Positions 1 to 5,960 of a DNA stretch of 6,345 nt are shown in pieces. Both the position numbers and the translations under genes were made by a program. The notes beneath the pieces are model-generated. The model was not told where the DNA came from, did no database searches, and was given only the letters and a program-made list of their open reading frames with translations. The DNA comes from Bradyrhizobiaceae bacterium (GTDB taxonomy: Bacteria > Pseudomonadota > Alphaproteobacteria > Rhizobiales > Xanthobacteraceae), in NCBI GenBank assembly GCA_016793685.1, contig JAEULX010000116.1:1-6345 (forward strand), read 5' to 3'. The stretch's first letter is position 1, and every line of letters begins with the position of its first letter.

Positions 1-44
1 AGCCGGAACTGCCGGAGGAGGCCGGGCTGACGCCGCACGACTGA
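1..44 (+). CDS. Possible C-terminal end of an upstream gene (partial)
   Basis: Reading from base 3 gives Pro-Glu-Leu-Pro-Glu-Glu-Ala-Gly-Leu-Thr-Pro-His-Asp and then TGA at 42-44. The codons are mostly G/C-ending, like those of the genes downstream, and the acidic, proline-rich run would suit a protein C-terminus. Only 13 residues are visible, so neither family nor function can be assigned, and the reading could be chance. If real, the gene points the same way as the operon and ends 500 bases before it. Confidence 0.3.
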   Translation, partial: PELPEEAGLTPHD

Positions 45-53
45 TCCTTCGCG

Positions 54-67
54 TCTGCTCGAGCAGA
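54..67. promoter_or_regulatory. 14-bp perfect palindrome, possible operator
   Basis: TCTGCTCGAGCAGA is a perfect inverted repeat with no spacer, centred between 60 and 61. CGCG at 50-53 and CGCG at 74-77 extend the dyad imperfectly, with a 6-base bulge (68-73). It starts 10 bases after the TGA of the putative upstream gene. It could be a binding site for a dimeric regulator, or a weak hairpin at the end of the upstream transcript; no T-run follows, so it is not a classical intrinsic terminator. Confidence 0.25.
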
Positions 68-296
68 GGACAGCGCGTCGTAATCACCGCCAAACGCAGC
101 AAACGCACGGCGATGCTCCTATCGAGCCGCAGCGCGCCGCAAGCAGTGTCGCCGCGTCACTACGCGCTCCGACAGGCGCGCGGCCAACGATCGTGCCTTC
201 ATTCAGCTCGGATCGGTACGGTTCTGGCTTCGCGCTGATAAGCTCACGCCCTGATACCCTTCCTGCCGCGCACCCGTGGCGGCCGGTGAATAGAAC

Positions 297-309
297 GCCA
301 ATCATTGGC
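297..309. promoter_or_regulatory. 13-bp palindrome GCCAAT-C-ATTGGC, possible operator
   Basis: Two 6-base arms flank a single central base. The site lies about 105 bases upstream of the candidate -35 box of the operon. Short dyads with a one-base centre are compatible with binding by dimeric helix-turn-helix regulators, but a repeat of this size can occur by chance in several kilobases. No regulator gene is in view to pair with it. Confidence 0.2.
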
Positions 310-413
310 AATTGCGCCTTCGATGGCGTCCGCCGGGCGTACCGCTTTCGTGGCAGGCCTCCGCGGTGCGGTCGCTTGTCTTCGTCCTTAGTCCGATCGC
401 GGCGCTACCGCAT

Positions 414-442
414 TTGCGAAAAGCACCGGAAGGTTCTATAAA
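414..442 (+). promoter_or_regulatory. Candidate sigma70-type promoter for the operon
   Basis: TTGCGA at 414-419 (consensus TTGACA) and TATAAA at 437-442 (consensus TATAAT) are separated by 17 bases, the ideal spacing. They sit at the edge of the only AT-rich patch in the upstream region. Transcription would start near 449-450, leaving a leader of about 97 nucleotides before the ligase ATG. Assignment is by pattern only. Confidence 0.42.
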
Positions 443-465
443 GCTAACTAATAAAAACTCGACAG

Positions 466-549
466 ATGCAAGAAATCGCCGTGGCTGTTGCGCTGCTGCG
501 ATTGGGCATAATAGGCGCGACTAACGCGCCGGCCCAGAGGGAGGAATGA
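466..549 (+). CDS. Possible 27-residue leader peptide overlapping the ligase start
   Basis: ATG at 466 opens a 27-codon frame ending in TGA at 547-549. It overlaps the ligase ATG (546-548) in the ATGA arrangement typical of translationally coupled genes. The peptide begins MQEIAVAVALL, continues RLGIIGA and ends with a polar TNAPAQREE. It therefore has a hydrophobic core of about 15 residues, interrupted by one Arg, and an Ala-Pro-Ala stretch that loosely resembles a signal-peptide end. The candidate transcription start lies only about 17 bases upstream and there is no good Shine-Dalgarno before 466. It could act as a coupling or attenuating leader, or be a chance frame. Not recognised as any known family. 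Confidence 0.25.
   Translation: MQEIAVAVALLRLGIIGATNAPAQREE
514..530 (+). promoter_or_regulatory. GC hairpin just ahead of the ligase RBS
   Basis: GGCGCG (514-519), loop ACTAA, CGCGCC (525-530): a perfect 6-bp all-GC stem with a 5-base loop. It ends 5 bases before the purine-rich ribosome-binding tract (536-545) and falls inside the possible leader ORF, so translation of the leader would open it. There is no following T-run, so it is not a terminator. It might protect the mRNA 5' region or modulate initiation. Confidence 0.35.
536..545 (+). promoter_or_regulatory. Ribosome-binding tract with two possible start codons
   Basis: AGAGGGAGGA runs directly into ATG 546. GAGG at 537-540 leaves 5 bases to ATG 546. 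The stronger GGAGG at 540-544 leaves only 1 base to ATG 546 but 7 bases to an in-frame GTG at 552. The true start could therefore be either, differing by two residues. I keep ATG 546 because of the codon and the ATGA overlap with the leader frame. Confidence 0.5.
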
Positions 550-2528
550 TCGTGACGGTGACTGCCCTTGGGGCGGACACGTTCCCGAAGCTATTGGCGC
601 GTAACGCGGACCGCTTCGGCCGTCGTCCGGCGATGCGCCATAAGGACTTCGGCATCTGGCAGACCTGGACGTGGGCCGAAATATTCGACCAGGTCCGCGC
701 GCTCGCGGCCGGTCTCCATCGGCTCGGCGTCCGGCGGGGCGAAACGATCGCGATCATCGGCGCCAACCGGCCGCGGCTGTACTGGTCGATCATGGCCGCG
801 CAGGCGCTGGGCGCCATTCCCGTGCCGGTCTATGCCGATGCGGTGGCGAATGAACTCGCTTTCGTGCTCGCCCATGCCGAAGTGCGGTTCGCCGTCGTTC
901 AGGACCAGGAGCAGGTCGACAAGATTCTGTCGGTCTCCGACCGGCTGCTCGGGATCGAGCAAATCGTCTACGACGAACCGCGTGGGCTGCGCGATTACGA
1001 AGACCCCCGCCTGCACGCGATCGACGACGTCATCGAGAAGGGACGCGCGGCGCTCGCCGACCCGCAGGTAACCTCCTGGCTCGACGGCGAAATCGCCGCC
1101 GGCAAGGGGTCCGACGTGTCGATCATTCTCTATACGTCGGGCACCACCGGCCAGTCCAAGGGGGTGATGCTGGCGGCTGCGGGCTGCATCAACGCCGCCG
1201 CCGATACGGTCGCCTTCGACAAGCTCACCGAAAACGACGTGGCGCTCGCCTACCTGCCGCTCGCCTGGGTGGGCGACCATTATCTCAATTTTGCGCAGGG
1301 CCTCGTTGCGGGTTTCTGCCTCGCCTGTCCGGAAAGCTCCGAGACGGCGATGCAGGATTTGAAAGAAATAGGCCCGACCTTCTTCTTCGCGCCGCCGCGC
1401 ATTTTCGAGCAGATGCTCACGCGGATCACCATCCGCCTCGAGGACGCGGCGCGCATCAAGCGGGCGCTGTTCCACTATTTCATCGAGGTCGCGCGGCGCT
1501 ACGGCGAAGCGATCCTCAATCGCCAGCCCGTGCCCTTGCACGGACGCCTTCTTTACGCGATCGGAAAATTCCTCATCTACGAGCCGCTCAAGAACGTGCT
1601 CGGCCTGTCGCGGGTGCGCGTCGCTTACACGGCCGGCGAGGCGATCGGACCGGAACTGTTCTCGTTCTACCGCTCGCTCGGCATGAACCTGAAGCAGCTC
1701 TACGGGCAGACCGAGGCGTTTCTTTACATCACCGCGCATCCCGACGGGCAGATCCATCCCGCGACGGTCGGTCCGGCCGCTCCCAATGTCGATTTGCGCA
1801 TCGCCGAAAGCGGCGAGGTGCAGTTCAAGTCTCCCGGCATGTTCATCGGCTATTTCAAGGAGGAGGCAAAGACGGCCGAGGCGCTGACCGGCGACGGCTA
1901 CGTCAAGACCGGCGATGCCGGCGTTTTCGATCCCAAGACCGGGCAACTGCGGATCATCGACCGGGCGAAGGACGTCGGCCGGCTCAATGACGGCACGCTG
2001 TTCGCCCCCAAATACATCGAGAACAAGCTCAAGTTCTTTCCCAACATCAAGGAGGCGGTCGCCTACGGCGACAAGCGGGACTTCGTCGCGGCGATGCTCA
2101 ATATCGACCTCACCGCGGTCGGCAGCTGGGCGGAACGCAACAACGTCGTCTATGGCGCCTATCAGGAGCTGGCCGGCCACCCGCTGGTGTACGACCTCGT
2201 GGAAAAGCACGTCGCGGACGTGAACCGGATGCTCGCCGACGAAGAGGTGATGGCGGGCGCGCAGATCAAGCGTTTCCTCATCCTGCACAAGGAGCTCGAC
2301 CCCGACGACGGCGAACTCACGCGCACGCAGAAGGTCCGGCGCGGCTTCATCGCCGAACGCTACGCGCCGCTGGTGAAAGCGCTCTACGACGGCTCCGCGG
2401 AGTCCGACATCTCCACCGAAGTCACCTTCGAGGACGGCCGCAAGGGCATGATCTCGGCGCGGGTGAAAATCCGCGACATGGACATGCAGGCGGGAACGCC
2501 GCTCCCGCGCAGAGAGGCCGCGGAATGA
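546..2528 (+). CDS. Long-chain-type acyl-CoA synthetase (AMP-forming)
   Basis: This is a cytoplasmic or membrane-associated enzyme that would activate a carboxylic acid with ATP through an acyl-adenylate to the CoA thioester. At 660 residues it fits the long-chain fatty acid:CoA ligase (FAA1-like) branch of the ANL superfamily. Visible motifs are the phosphate-binding loop YTSGTTGQSKG (196-206), YLPLAW (236-241), the adenine-binding YGQTE (386-390), TGD with ribose-contacting Asp457, the hinge IIDRAKD (470-476), and TRTQKVRR with the likely catalytic Lys596. All core residues look intact, so it should be active. A tail of about 45 residues follows the C-terminal domain. It is first in the operon and 75 bases ahead of the livG-like gene, which suggests it activates what the transporter imports. 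Substrate (long-chain, dicarboxylic or aromatic acid) cannot be told from sequence. The start may be GTG 552. Confidence 0.93.
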   Translation: MIVTVTALGADTFPKLLARNADRFGRRPAMRHKDFGIWQTWTWAEIFDQVRALAAGLHRLGVRRGETIAIIGANRPRLYWSIMAAQALGAIPVPVYADAVANELAFVLAHAEVRFAVVQDQEQVDKILSVSDRLLGIEQIVYDEPRGLRDYEDPRLHAIDDVIEKGRAALADPQVTSWLDGEIAAGKGSDVSIILYTSGTTGQSKGVMLAAAGCINAAADTVAFDKLTENDVALAYLPLAWVGDHYLNFAQGLVAGFCLACPESSETAMQDLKEIGPTFFFAPPRIFEQMLTRITIRLEDAARIKRALFHYFIEVARRYGEAILNRQPVPLHGRLLYAIGKFLIYEPLKNVLGLSRVRVAYTAGEAIGPELFSFYRSLGMNLKQLYGQTEAFLYITAHPDGQIHPATVGPAAPNVDLRIAESGEVQFKSPGMFIGYFKEEAKTAEALTGDGYVKTGDAGVFDPKTGQLRIIDRAKDVGRLNDGTLFAPKYIENKLKFFPNIKEAVAYGDKRDFVAAMLNIDLTAVGSWAERNNVVYGAYQELAGHPLVYDLVEKHVADVNRMLADEEVMAGAQIKRFLILHKELDPDDGELTRTQKVRRGFIAERYAPLVKALYDGSAESDISTEVTFEDGRKGMISARVKIRDMDMQAGTPLPRREAAE

Positions 2529-2564
2529 CCGGCCGCGCGCAAAGCTGCGCGGACGAACGGCCGG
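2529..2564 (+). promoter_or_regulatory. Nested GC hairpin directly after the ligase stop codon
   Basis: CCGGCCG (2529-2535) pairs perfectly with CGGCCGG (2558-2564). Inside it, CGCGC (2536-2540) pairs with GCGCG (2547-2551) around loop AAAGCT, leaving a 6-base bulge GACGAA (2552-2557) on the 3' side. The stem starts at the base after TGA. With no T-run it is unlikely to be an intrinsic terminator. It could shield the upstream message from 3' exonucleases or reduce read-through, setting ligase and transporter levels apart. Confidence 0.45.
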
Positions 2565-2603
2565 CAGGCGGACGCCGCGCATGCAGCGAGAAAGGACCGC
2601 GGC

Positions 2604-3827
2604 ATGGATGACCTGACTTTCCGGGCCGCCGAAGCGGTCGATTTCTCGACCCGCATCCATTTCAACACGGCGCTCGAGGTGATGGAGATCGACCTCAGCA
2701 ACGTCAATTTCGCGGACCGCGCCATCGTGCGTCAGTTCTACGACGAGGTCGACCGGCAGATGGCGACAGCCGGCGGCCGTTGGTACTTCCTCGTCAATTA
2801 TGAGAATTGCGTCGTCGCGCCCGAGGCGTGGGACGATTACGCCCTCGGCGGCAAGATCGCCAACGTCAAATACAGCAACGGCACCGCGCGCTTCGGCGCG
2901 TCCGAGGAGACGCGCCAAACGATCCGCGAGCGCGCCGAGGCCGAGCGCTTCCGGTCGAACCTGTACGCGACGCGCGACGAAGCGCTGACGGTGCTCGCCT
3001 CGTTGCGGCGGCGCCATCATTTCCTCGGGCGCGGCTCCCGCCTCGACCCGGGCCGGGCGGCCGACGTCCTGCTCAAGATCGACAATGTGTCGCTGCGGTT
3101 CGGCGGCGTGCACGCGCTGCAACAGGTGAGCTTCGAGATCGAACGCGGCGAGATCGTCGCCATCATCGGCCCGAACGGCGCCGGCAAGACGTCGATGCTC
3201 AACGTGATCAACGGCTTCTACCATCCGCAGGAAGGCTCGATCACCTTCAAGGGCGAAAAGCGCAACCAGATGCGCCCCTATTTCGCGGCGAGCCAGGGCA
3301 TCGGCCGCACCTTCCAGAACGTCGCGCTGTTCAAGGGCATGTCGACGCTCGACAACATCATGACGGGCCGCGCGCTGAAGATGCACAAGGGGCTGCTGTG
3401 GCAGTTCGTGCATTGGGGGCCGGCGCAGGCGGAAGAGCTCGAACACCGCAAGGCGGTGGAGCAGATCATCGACTTTCTCGAGATCGAGCATATCCGCAAG
3501 GTGCCGGTGGGGCGCCTGCCCTATGGCCTGCAGAAGCGCGTCGAACTCGGCCGCGCCCTCGCCATGGAGCCCGAACTCCTGCTCCTCGACGAACCGATGG
3601 CGGGCATGAACCTCGAAGAGAAGGAGGACATGTCGCGCTACATCCTCGACGTCAACCGGCAGTTCGGCACGACGATCGCGCTGATCGAGCATGACATGGG
3701 CGTGGTGATGGACCTGTCGAATTTCGTCGTCGTGCTCGATCACGGCGTGAAAATCTCCGAGGGTCCGCCCAGCGAAATCCAGAGCGATCCTGTGGTGATC
3801 CGCGCCTATCTCGGAATGGGACACTAG
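2604..3827 (+). CDS. livG: LivG-type ABC transporter ATPase with N-terminal STAS-like extension
   Basis: Residues 156-407 are a full-length ABC ATPase of the branched-chain amino acid (HAAT) LivG family, which powers import through LivH/LivM on the cytoplasmic face. Motifs: Walker A GPNGAGKTS (189-197), Q-loop Gln238 in GRTFQN, signature LPYGLQ (305-310), Walker B LLLLDEP with Asp329 and Glu330, and H-loop His363 in IEHDM. The family is usually about 250 residues. Here about 155 residues precede it: an alternating strand/helix region (strands near 23-31, 59-67 and 93-98; helices near 38-54, 101-117 and 124-135) resembling a STAS/SpoIIAA-like fold, then a basic linker (RRRHH, 136-140). The fold call is inference. 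ATG 2604 has AAGGA at 2592-2596, spacing 7. The extension keeps the same codon style as the ATPase, so this reads as a genuine fusion rather than a frameshift artefact. The gene symbol names the family, not the substrate. Confidence 0.92.
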   Translation: MDDLTFRAAEAVDFSTRIHFNTALEVMEIDLSNVNFADRAIVRQFYDEVDRQMATAGGRWYFLVNYENCVVAPEAWDDYALGGKIANVKYSNGTARFGASEETRQTIRERAEAERFRSNLYATRDEALTVLASLRRRHHFLGRGSRLDPGRAADVLLKIDNVSLRFGGVHALQQVSFEIERGEIVAIIGPNGAGKTSMLNVINGFYHPQEGSITFKGEKRNQMRPYFAASQGIGRTFQNVALFKGMSTLDNIMTGRALKMHKGLLWQFVHWGPAQAEELEHRKAVEQIIDFLEIEHIRKVPVGRLPYGLQKRVELGRALAMEPELLLLDEPMAGMNLEEKEDMSRYILDVNRQFGTTIALIEHDMGVVMDLSNFVVVLDHGVKISEGPPSEIQSDPVVIRAYLGMGH

Positions 3828-3833
3828 ACGCAC

Positions 3834-3854
3834 GGGCGGCGGCGAGCGCCGCCC
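3834..3854 (+). promoter_or_regulatory. Perfect 8-bp GC hairpin between livG and livH
   Basis: GGGCGGCG (3834-3841), loop GCGAG, CGCCGCCC (3847-3854). It begins 6 bases after the livG-like stop and ends one base before the G-rich ribosome-binding tract of livH (GGGGGA, 3856-3861, 8 bases from ATG 3870). It is all G/C and lacks a T-run. It could limit access to the livH ribosome-binding site or act as an RNA-stability element. Confidence 0.45.
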
Positions 3855-3869
3855 CGGGGGAATGGACGC

Positions 3870-4799
3870 ATGTTGTTCTTCGTGGAGACGGTGACCAGCG
3901 GGCTGTTGGCCGGCGTCATGTATTCGCTGGTCGCGCTCGGCTTCGTCCTCATTTTCAAGGCGTCCGGGGTGTTCAATTTCGCCCAGGGCGTGATGGCGCT
4001 GTTCGCCGGCCTGACGCTGGCCGGCTTCCTGTCGGGCACCGTCCCGTTCACCCACCAGATCAATTCGGCGCTCGCGATGCCGCCCTGGCTCGCGATCGCG
4101 GCGACGGTGCTGGTGATGATCGCGCTCGCGATCCTGATCGAGCGCGCGGTGCTGCGCTATCTGGTCAATCAGGAGCCGATCATCCTGTTCATGATGACGC
4201 TGGGCCTCGCCTATGTGCTCGAAGGCGCCGGCGACCTCCTCTGGGGCTCCGACGTCAAGGTGCTCGATCTCGGCCTGCCGAGCGGGGCGAACGACTGGCT
4301 GCTCGACAATTTCGGACTCTATGTCGATCAGTTGGAAATCGTCGCGGCGGTGGTCGCCGCAGCGCTCGTCACCGCGCTCGCGATCTTCTTCCAGAAGACC
4401 CGCATCGGGCGGGCGTTGCGCGCGGTCGCCGACGACCACCAGGCGGCGCTGTCGGTCGGCATCTCGCTCAACACCATCTGGGCGATCGTCTGGTCGGCCG
4501 CCGGCATCGTCGCGCTGGTCGCCGGCATCATGTGGGGCGCCAAATCCGGCATCCAGTTCTCGCTGTCGCTCATCGCCCTCAAGGCGCTGCCGGTGCTGAT
4601 CCTGGGCGGCTTCGATTCGGTGCCCGGCGCCATTGTCGGCGGACTGATCATCGGCGTCGGCGAGAAGCTCGCGGAGGTCTATTTCGGCCCCTTGGTCGGC
4701 GGCGCCGTCGAGAACTGGTTCGCCTACATGCTGGCGCTCGTGTTCCTGCTGGTCCGTCCGGAAGGACTGTTCGGCGAAAAAATCATCCGGCGGGTCTAG
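3870..4799 (+). CDS. livH: HAAT-family ABC transporter permease LivH
   Basis: An inner-membrane permease that would form the translocation channel with LivM. At 309 residues it has the usual LivH length. The opening VTSGLLAGVMYSLVALGF and the following NFAQGVMALFAG are characteristic of LivH. Hydrophobic segments lie near residues 11-30, 36-55, 73-93, 103-125, 155-174, 201-223, 231-262 (possibly two passes) and 284-296. The cytoplasmic ATPase-contacting loop is TRIGRALRAVADDHQAA (177-193) before GI. The C-terminus VRPEGLFGEKI is also typical. ATG 3870 is preceded by GGGGGA with 8 bases of spacing; an ATG at 3862 is out of frame. It sits 42 bases after the LivG-like gene and 9 bases before livM. 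The symbol denotes the family; the substrate is probably a carboxylate given the ligase in the operon. Confidence 0.95.
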   Translation: MLFFVETVTSGLLAGVMYSLVALGFVLIFKASGVFNFAQGVMALFAGLTLAGFLSGTVPFTHQINSALAMPPWLAIAATVLVMIALAILIERAVLRYLVNQEPIILFMMTLGLAYVLEGAGDLLWGSDVKVLDLGLPSGANDWLLDNFGLYVDQLEIVAAVVAAALVTALAIFFQKTRIGRALRAVADDHQAALSVGISLNTIWAIVWSAAGIVALVAGIMWGAKSGIQFSLSLIALKALPVLILGGFDSVPGAIVGGLIIGVGEKLAEVYFGPLVGGAVENWFAYMLALVFLLVRPEGLFGEKIIRRV

Positions 4800-4803
4800 G
4801 AAG
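4798..4803 (+). promoter_or_regulatory. livM ribosome-binding site overlapping the livH stop
   Basis: AGGAAG overlaps the last two bases of the livH TAG stop and lies 5 bases before the livM ATG. Terminating ribosomes would sit on this site, which favours translational coupling and equal amounts of the two permease subunits. Confidence 0.6.
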
Positions 4804-4808
4804 CGGCG

Positions 4809-5885
4809 ATGTTCTATCGCGAAGTCGGTCAGTTCAAGAGTTCGTATGCCGCCGATCAGGCGATCTTCCCGATCGCGCAGGACCGCTGGTTCGTCATCGG
4901 CGTGCTGCTCATCGCGTTCCTGGTCGTGCCGTTCTTCGTCACCGACTACACGCTGAACGCGGTTTATCTGCCGTTCCTGATTTTCGGCCTCGCTTCGCTG
5001 GGGCTTAACATCCTCACCGGCTATTGCGGGCAGCTGTCGTTCGGAACCGGAGCGTTCATGGGGGTCGGCGCCTACTCCGCCTTCAAGCTGACGACGGCGA
5101 TGCCCGAACTGAACCTGATCATCGTGTTCCTCGCCGCCGGGCTGATCACCGCCGTCGTCGGCATGCTGTTCGGACTGCCGAGCCTGCGCATCAAGGGATT
5201 CTATCTCGCGGTCGCGACGCTCGCGGCCCAGTTCTTCCTGGTCTGGCTGTTCTACAAGTGGGACTGGCTGCGCAACTACAGCGCCACCGGCCAGATCACC
5301 GTTCCGCCGCGCCGTTTCTTCGGCGTGCTGATGACCGGACAAGCCGCCGCCCCTGCCGCGAAATACGTGCTCACGCTGGCGATGGTGACGGTCCTGGCGC
5401 TCGGCGCGAAAAACCTCGTGCGCGGCCGTTACGGCCGCTCGTGGATGGCGATCCGCGACATGGACGTCGCGGCCGAACTGATCGGCATCCGCCCGCTGAT
5501 CGCGAAGCTCTCCGCCTTCGGCGTCAGCTCGTTCTATGTCGGCGTCGCCGGCGCGATGATGTTCGTTGTCTGGCTCGGCGCAGCCGAGGGCGGCGACACG
5601 TTCGGCATCCAGAACTCGTTCCTGGTGCTGTTCATGATCATCATCGGCGGGCTCGGCACGATCCTCGGCAGCTTTCTCGGCGCCGCATTTCTCGTGCTGA
5701 TGCCGATCGCGCTCAAGACGGTGATGGTGGATGCACTCGGATTGAGCGCCGTGTTCGCCAAGCACCTCGAATATGTGCTCATGGGGCTCCTGATCATCTT
5801 CTTCCTCATTCTGGAGCCGCACGGACTGGCGCGCCTCTGGCAGATCGCCAAGGAGAAGCTCAGGCTGTGGCCATTCCCCTATTAG
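4809..5885 (+). CDS. livM: HAAT-family ABC transporter permease LivM
   Basis: The second inner-membrane permease of the importer, 358 residues, within the normal LivM range. A hydrophilic N-terminus of about 27 residues precedes the first membrane segment (about 28-45). The family hallmark GYCGQLSFGTGAFMGVGAY spans 71-89 and GLPSLRIKGFYLAVATLA spans 122-139. Further hydrophobic segments lie near 50-69, 102-122, 132-148, 185-200, 236-256, 267-300 and 322-336. The ATPase-contacting loop GRYGRSWMAIRDMDVAAEL is at 206-224, followed by IGI. The C-terminus EPHGLARLW is typical. ATG 4809 uses the AGGAAG site overlapping the livH stop. A TAG stop ends it 75 bases before the binding-protein gene. No odd features inside the gene. 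Confidence 0.95.
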   Translation: MFYREVGQFKSSYAADQAIFPIAQDRWFVIGVLLIAFLVVPFFVTDYTLNAVYLPFLIFGLASLGLNILTGYCGQLSFGTGAFMGVGAYSAFKLTTAMPELNLIIVFLAAGLITAVVGMLFGLPSLRIKGFYLAVATLAAQFFLVWLFYKWDWLRNYSATGQITVPPRRFFGVLMTGQAAAPAAKYVLTLAMVTVLALGAKNLVRGRYGRSWMAIRDMDVAAELIGIRPLIAKLSAFGVSSFYVGVAGAMMFVVWLGAAEGGDTFGIQNSFLVLFMIIIGGLGTILGSFLGAAFLVLMPIALKTVMVDALGLSAVFAKHLEYVLMGLLIIFFLILEPHGLARLWQIAKEKLRLWPFPY

Positions 5886-5886
5886 C

Positions 5887-5914
5887 GCGCCGCCTGCCGC
5901 CGCAGGCCGTGCGC
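5887..5914 (+). promoter_or_regulatory. GC hairpin between livM and the binding-protein gene
   Basis: GCCTGC (5892-5897), tetraloop CGCC, GCAGGC (5902-5907) form a perfect 6-bp stem. GCGC at 5887-5890 and GCGC at 5911-5914 can extend it across a 1x3 internal loop. It starts two bases after the livM stop. There is no T-run, so it is not a classical terminator. A stabilising hairpin at this point could allow the binding-protein message to accumulate separately, since binding proteins are normally needed in excess over permeases. Confidence 0.4.
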
Positions 5915-5948
5915 CGACAACCAAGCGGGGCGCAGACCCAAAACAAAC

Positions 5949-5953
5949 GGAGG
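5949..5953 (+). promoter_or_regulatory. Strong ribosome-binding site of the binding-protein gene
   Basis: GGAGG is 7 bases ahead of ATG 5961, the strongest and best-spaced site in the window, within an A-rich, probably unstructured stretch (5940-5957). It selects ATG 5961 over the nearer ATG at 5956, which is out of frame and only 2 bases away. It suggests high translation, as expected for a periplasmic binding protein. Confidence 0.7.
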
Positions 5954-5960
5954 AAATGCA

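Larger units (their letters stand above)
45..545 (+). other. Intergenic region upstream of the operon
   Basis: I see no convincing protein gene of normal size in these 500 bases. The short open frames on either strand have arginine/serine/proline-rich translations and no recognisable motifs. The region holds a 14-bp palindrome (54-67), a 13-bp palindrome (297-309), a sigma70-like promoter (414-442) inside an AT-richer patch at about 410-475, a possible 27-codon leader ORF (466-549), and a GC hairpin (514-530) just ahead of the ligase ribosome-binding site. It is the natural place for control of the downstream operon. No tRNA, rRNA or riboswitch was recognised. Confidence 0.6.

Noticed and set aside
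84..311. Minus-strand open frame of 75 codons in the intergenic region
   Set aside because: No recognisable domain, no supporting ribosome-binding site seen, and codon use unlike the operon genes. Kept only as unexplained DNA.
306..315. Sigma54 (-24/-12) promoter at TGGC...TTGC
   Set aside because: The GG and GC elements are far closer than the required spacing of about 10 bases.
193..441. Open frame of 82 codons in the upstream intergenic region
   Set aside because: The translation is rich in Arg, Ser and Pro with no motif, has no clear ribosome-binding site, and runs through the candidate promoter.
488..514. Second promoter near 488-514 (TTGCGC with CATAAT or TAATAG)
   Set aside because: Spacing is 13 or 15 bases, too short for sigma70, and the resulting leader would be very short. 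The 414-442 pair fits better.
2526..2564. UGA followed at once by a hairpin and an open frame, as a bacterial SECIS (selenocysteine) signal
   Set aside because: The ligase is complete at this stop, no Cys/Sec position is expected in the following linker, and the apical loop AAAGCU lacks the G-rich loop and bulged U of known bacterial SECIS elements.
2529..2564. Intrinsic transcription terminator after the ligase
   Set aside because: The hairpin is strong but no T-run follows, and the next genes are close and functionally linked.
591..5924. Minus-strand open frame of 1777 codons as a giant protein
   Set aside because: It opens with a TTG, its translation is a low-complexity mix rich in Arg, Glu, Asp, His and Gln, and it mirrors codon-for-codon four intact, recognisable genes. 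It is a composition artefact.
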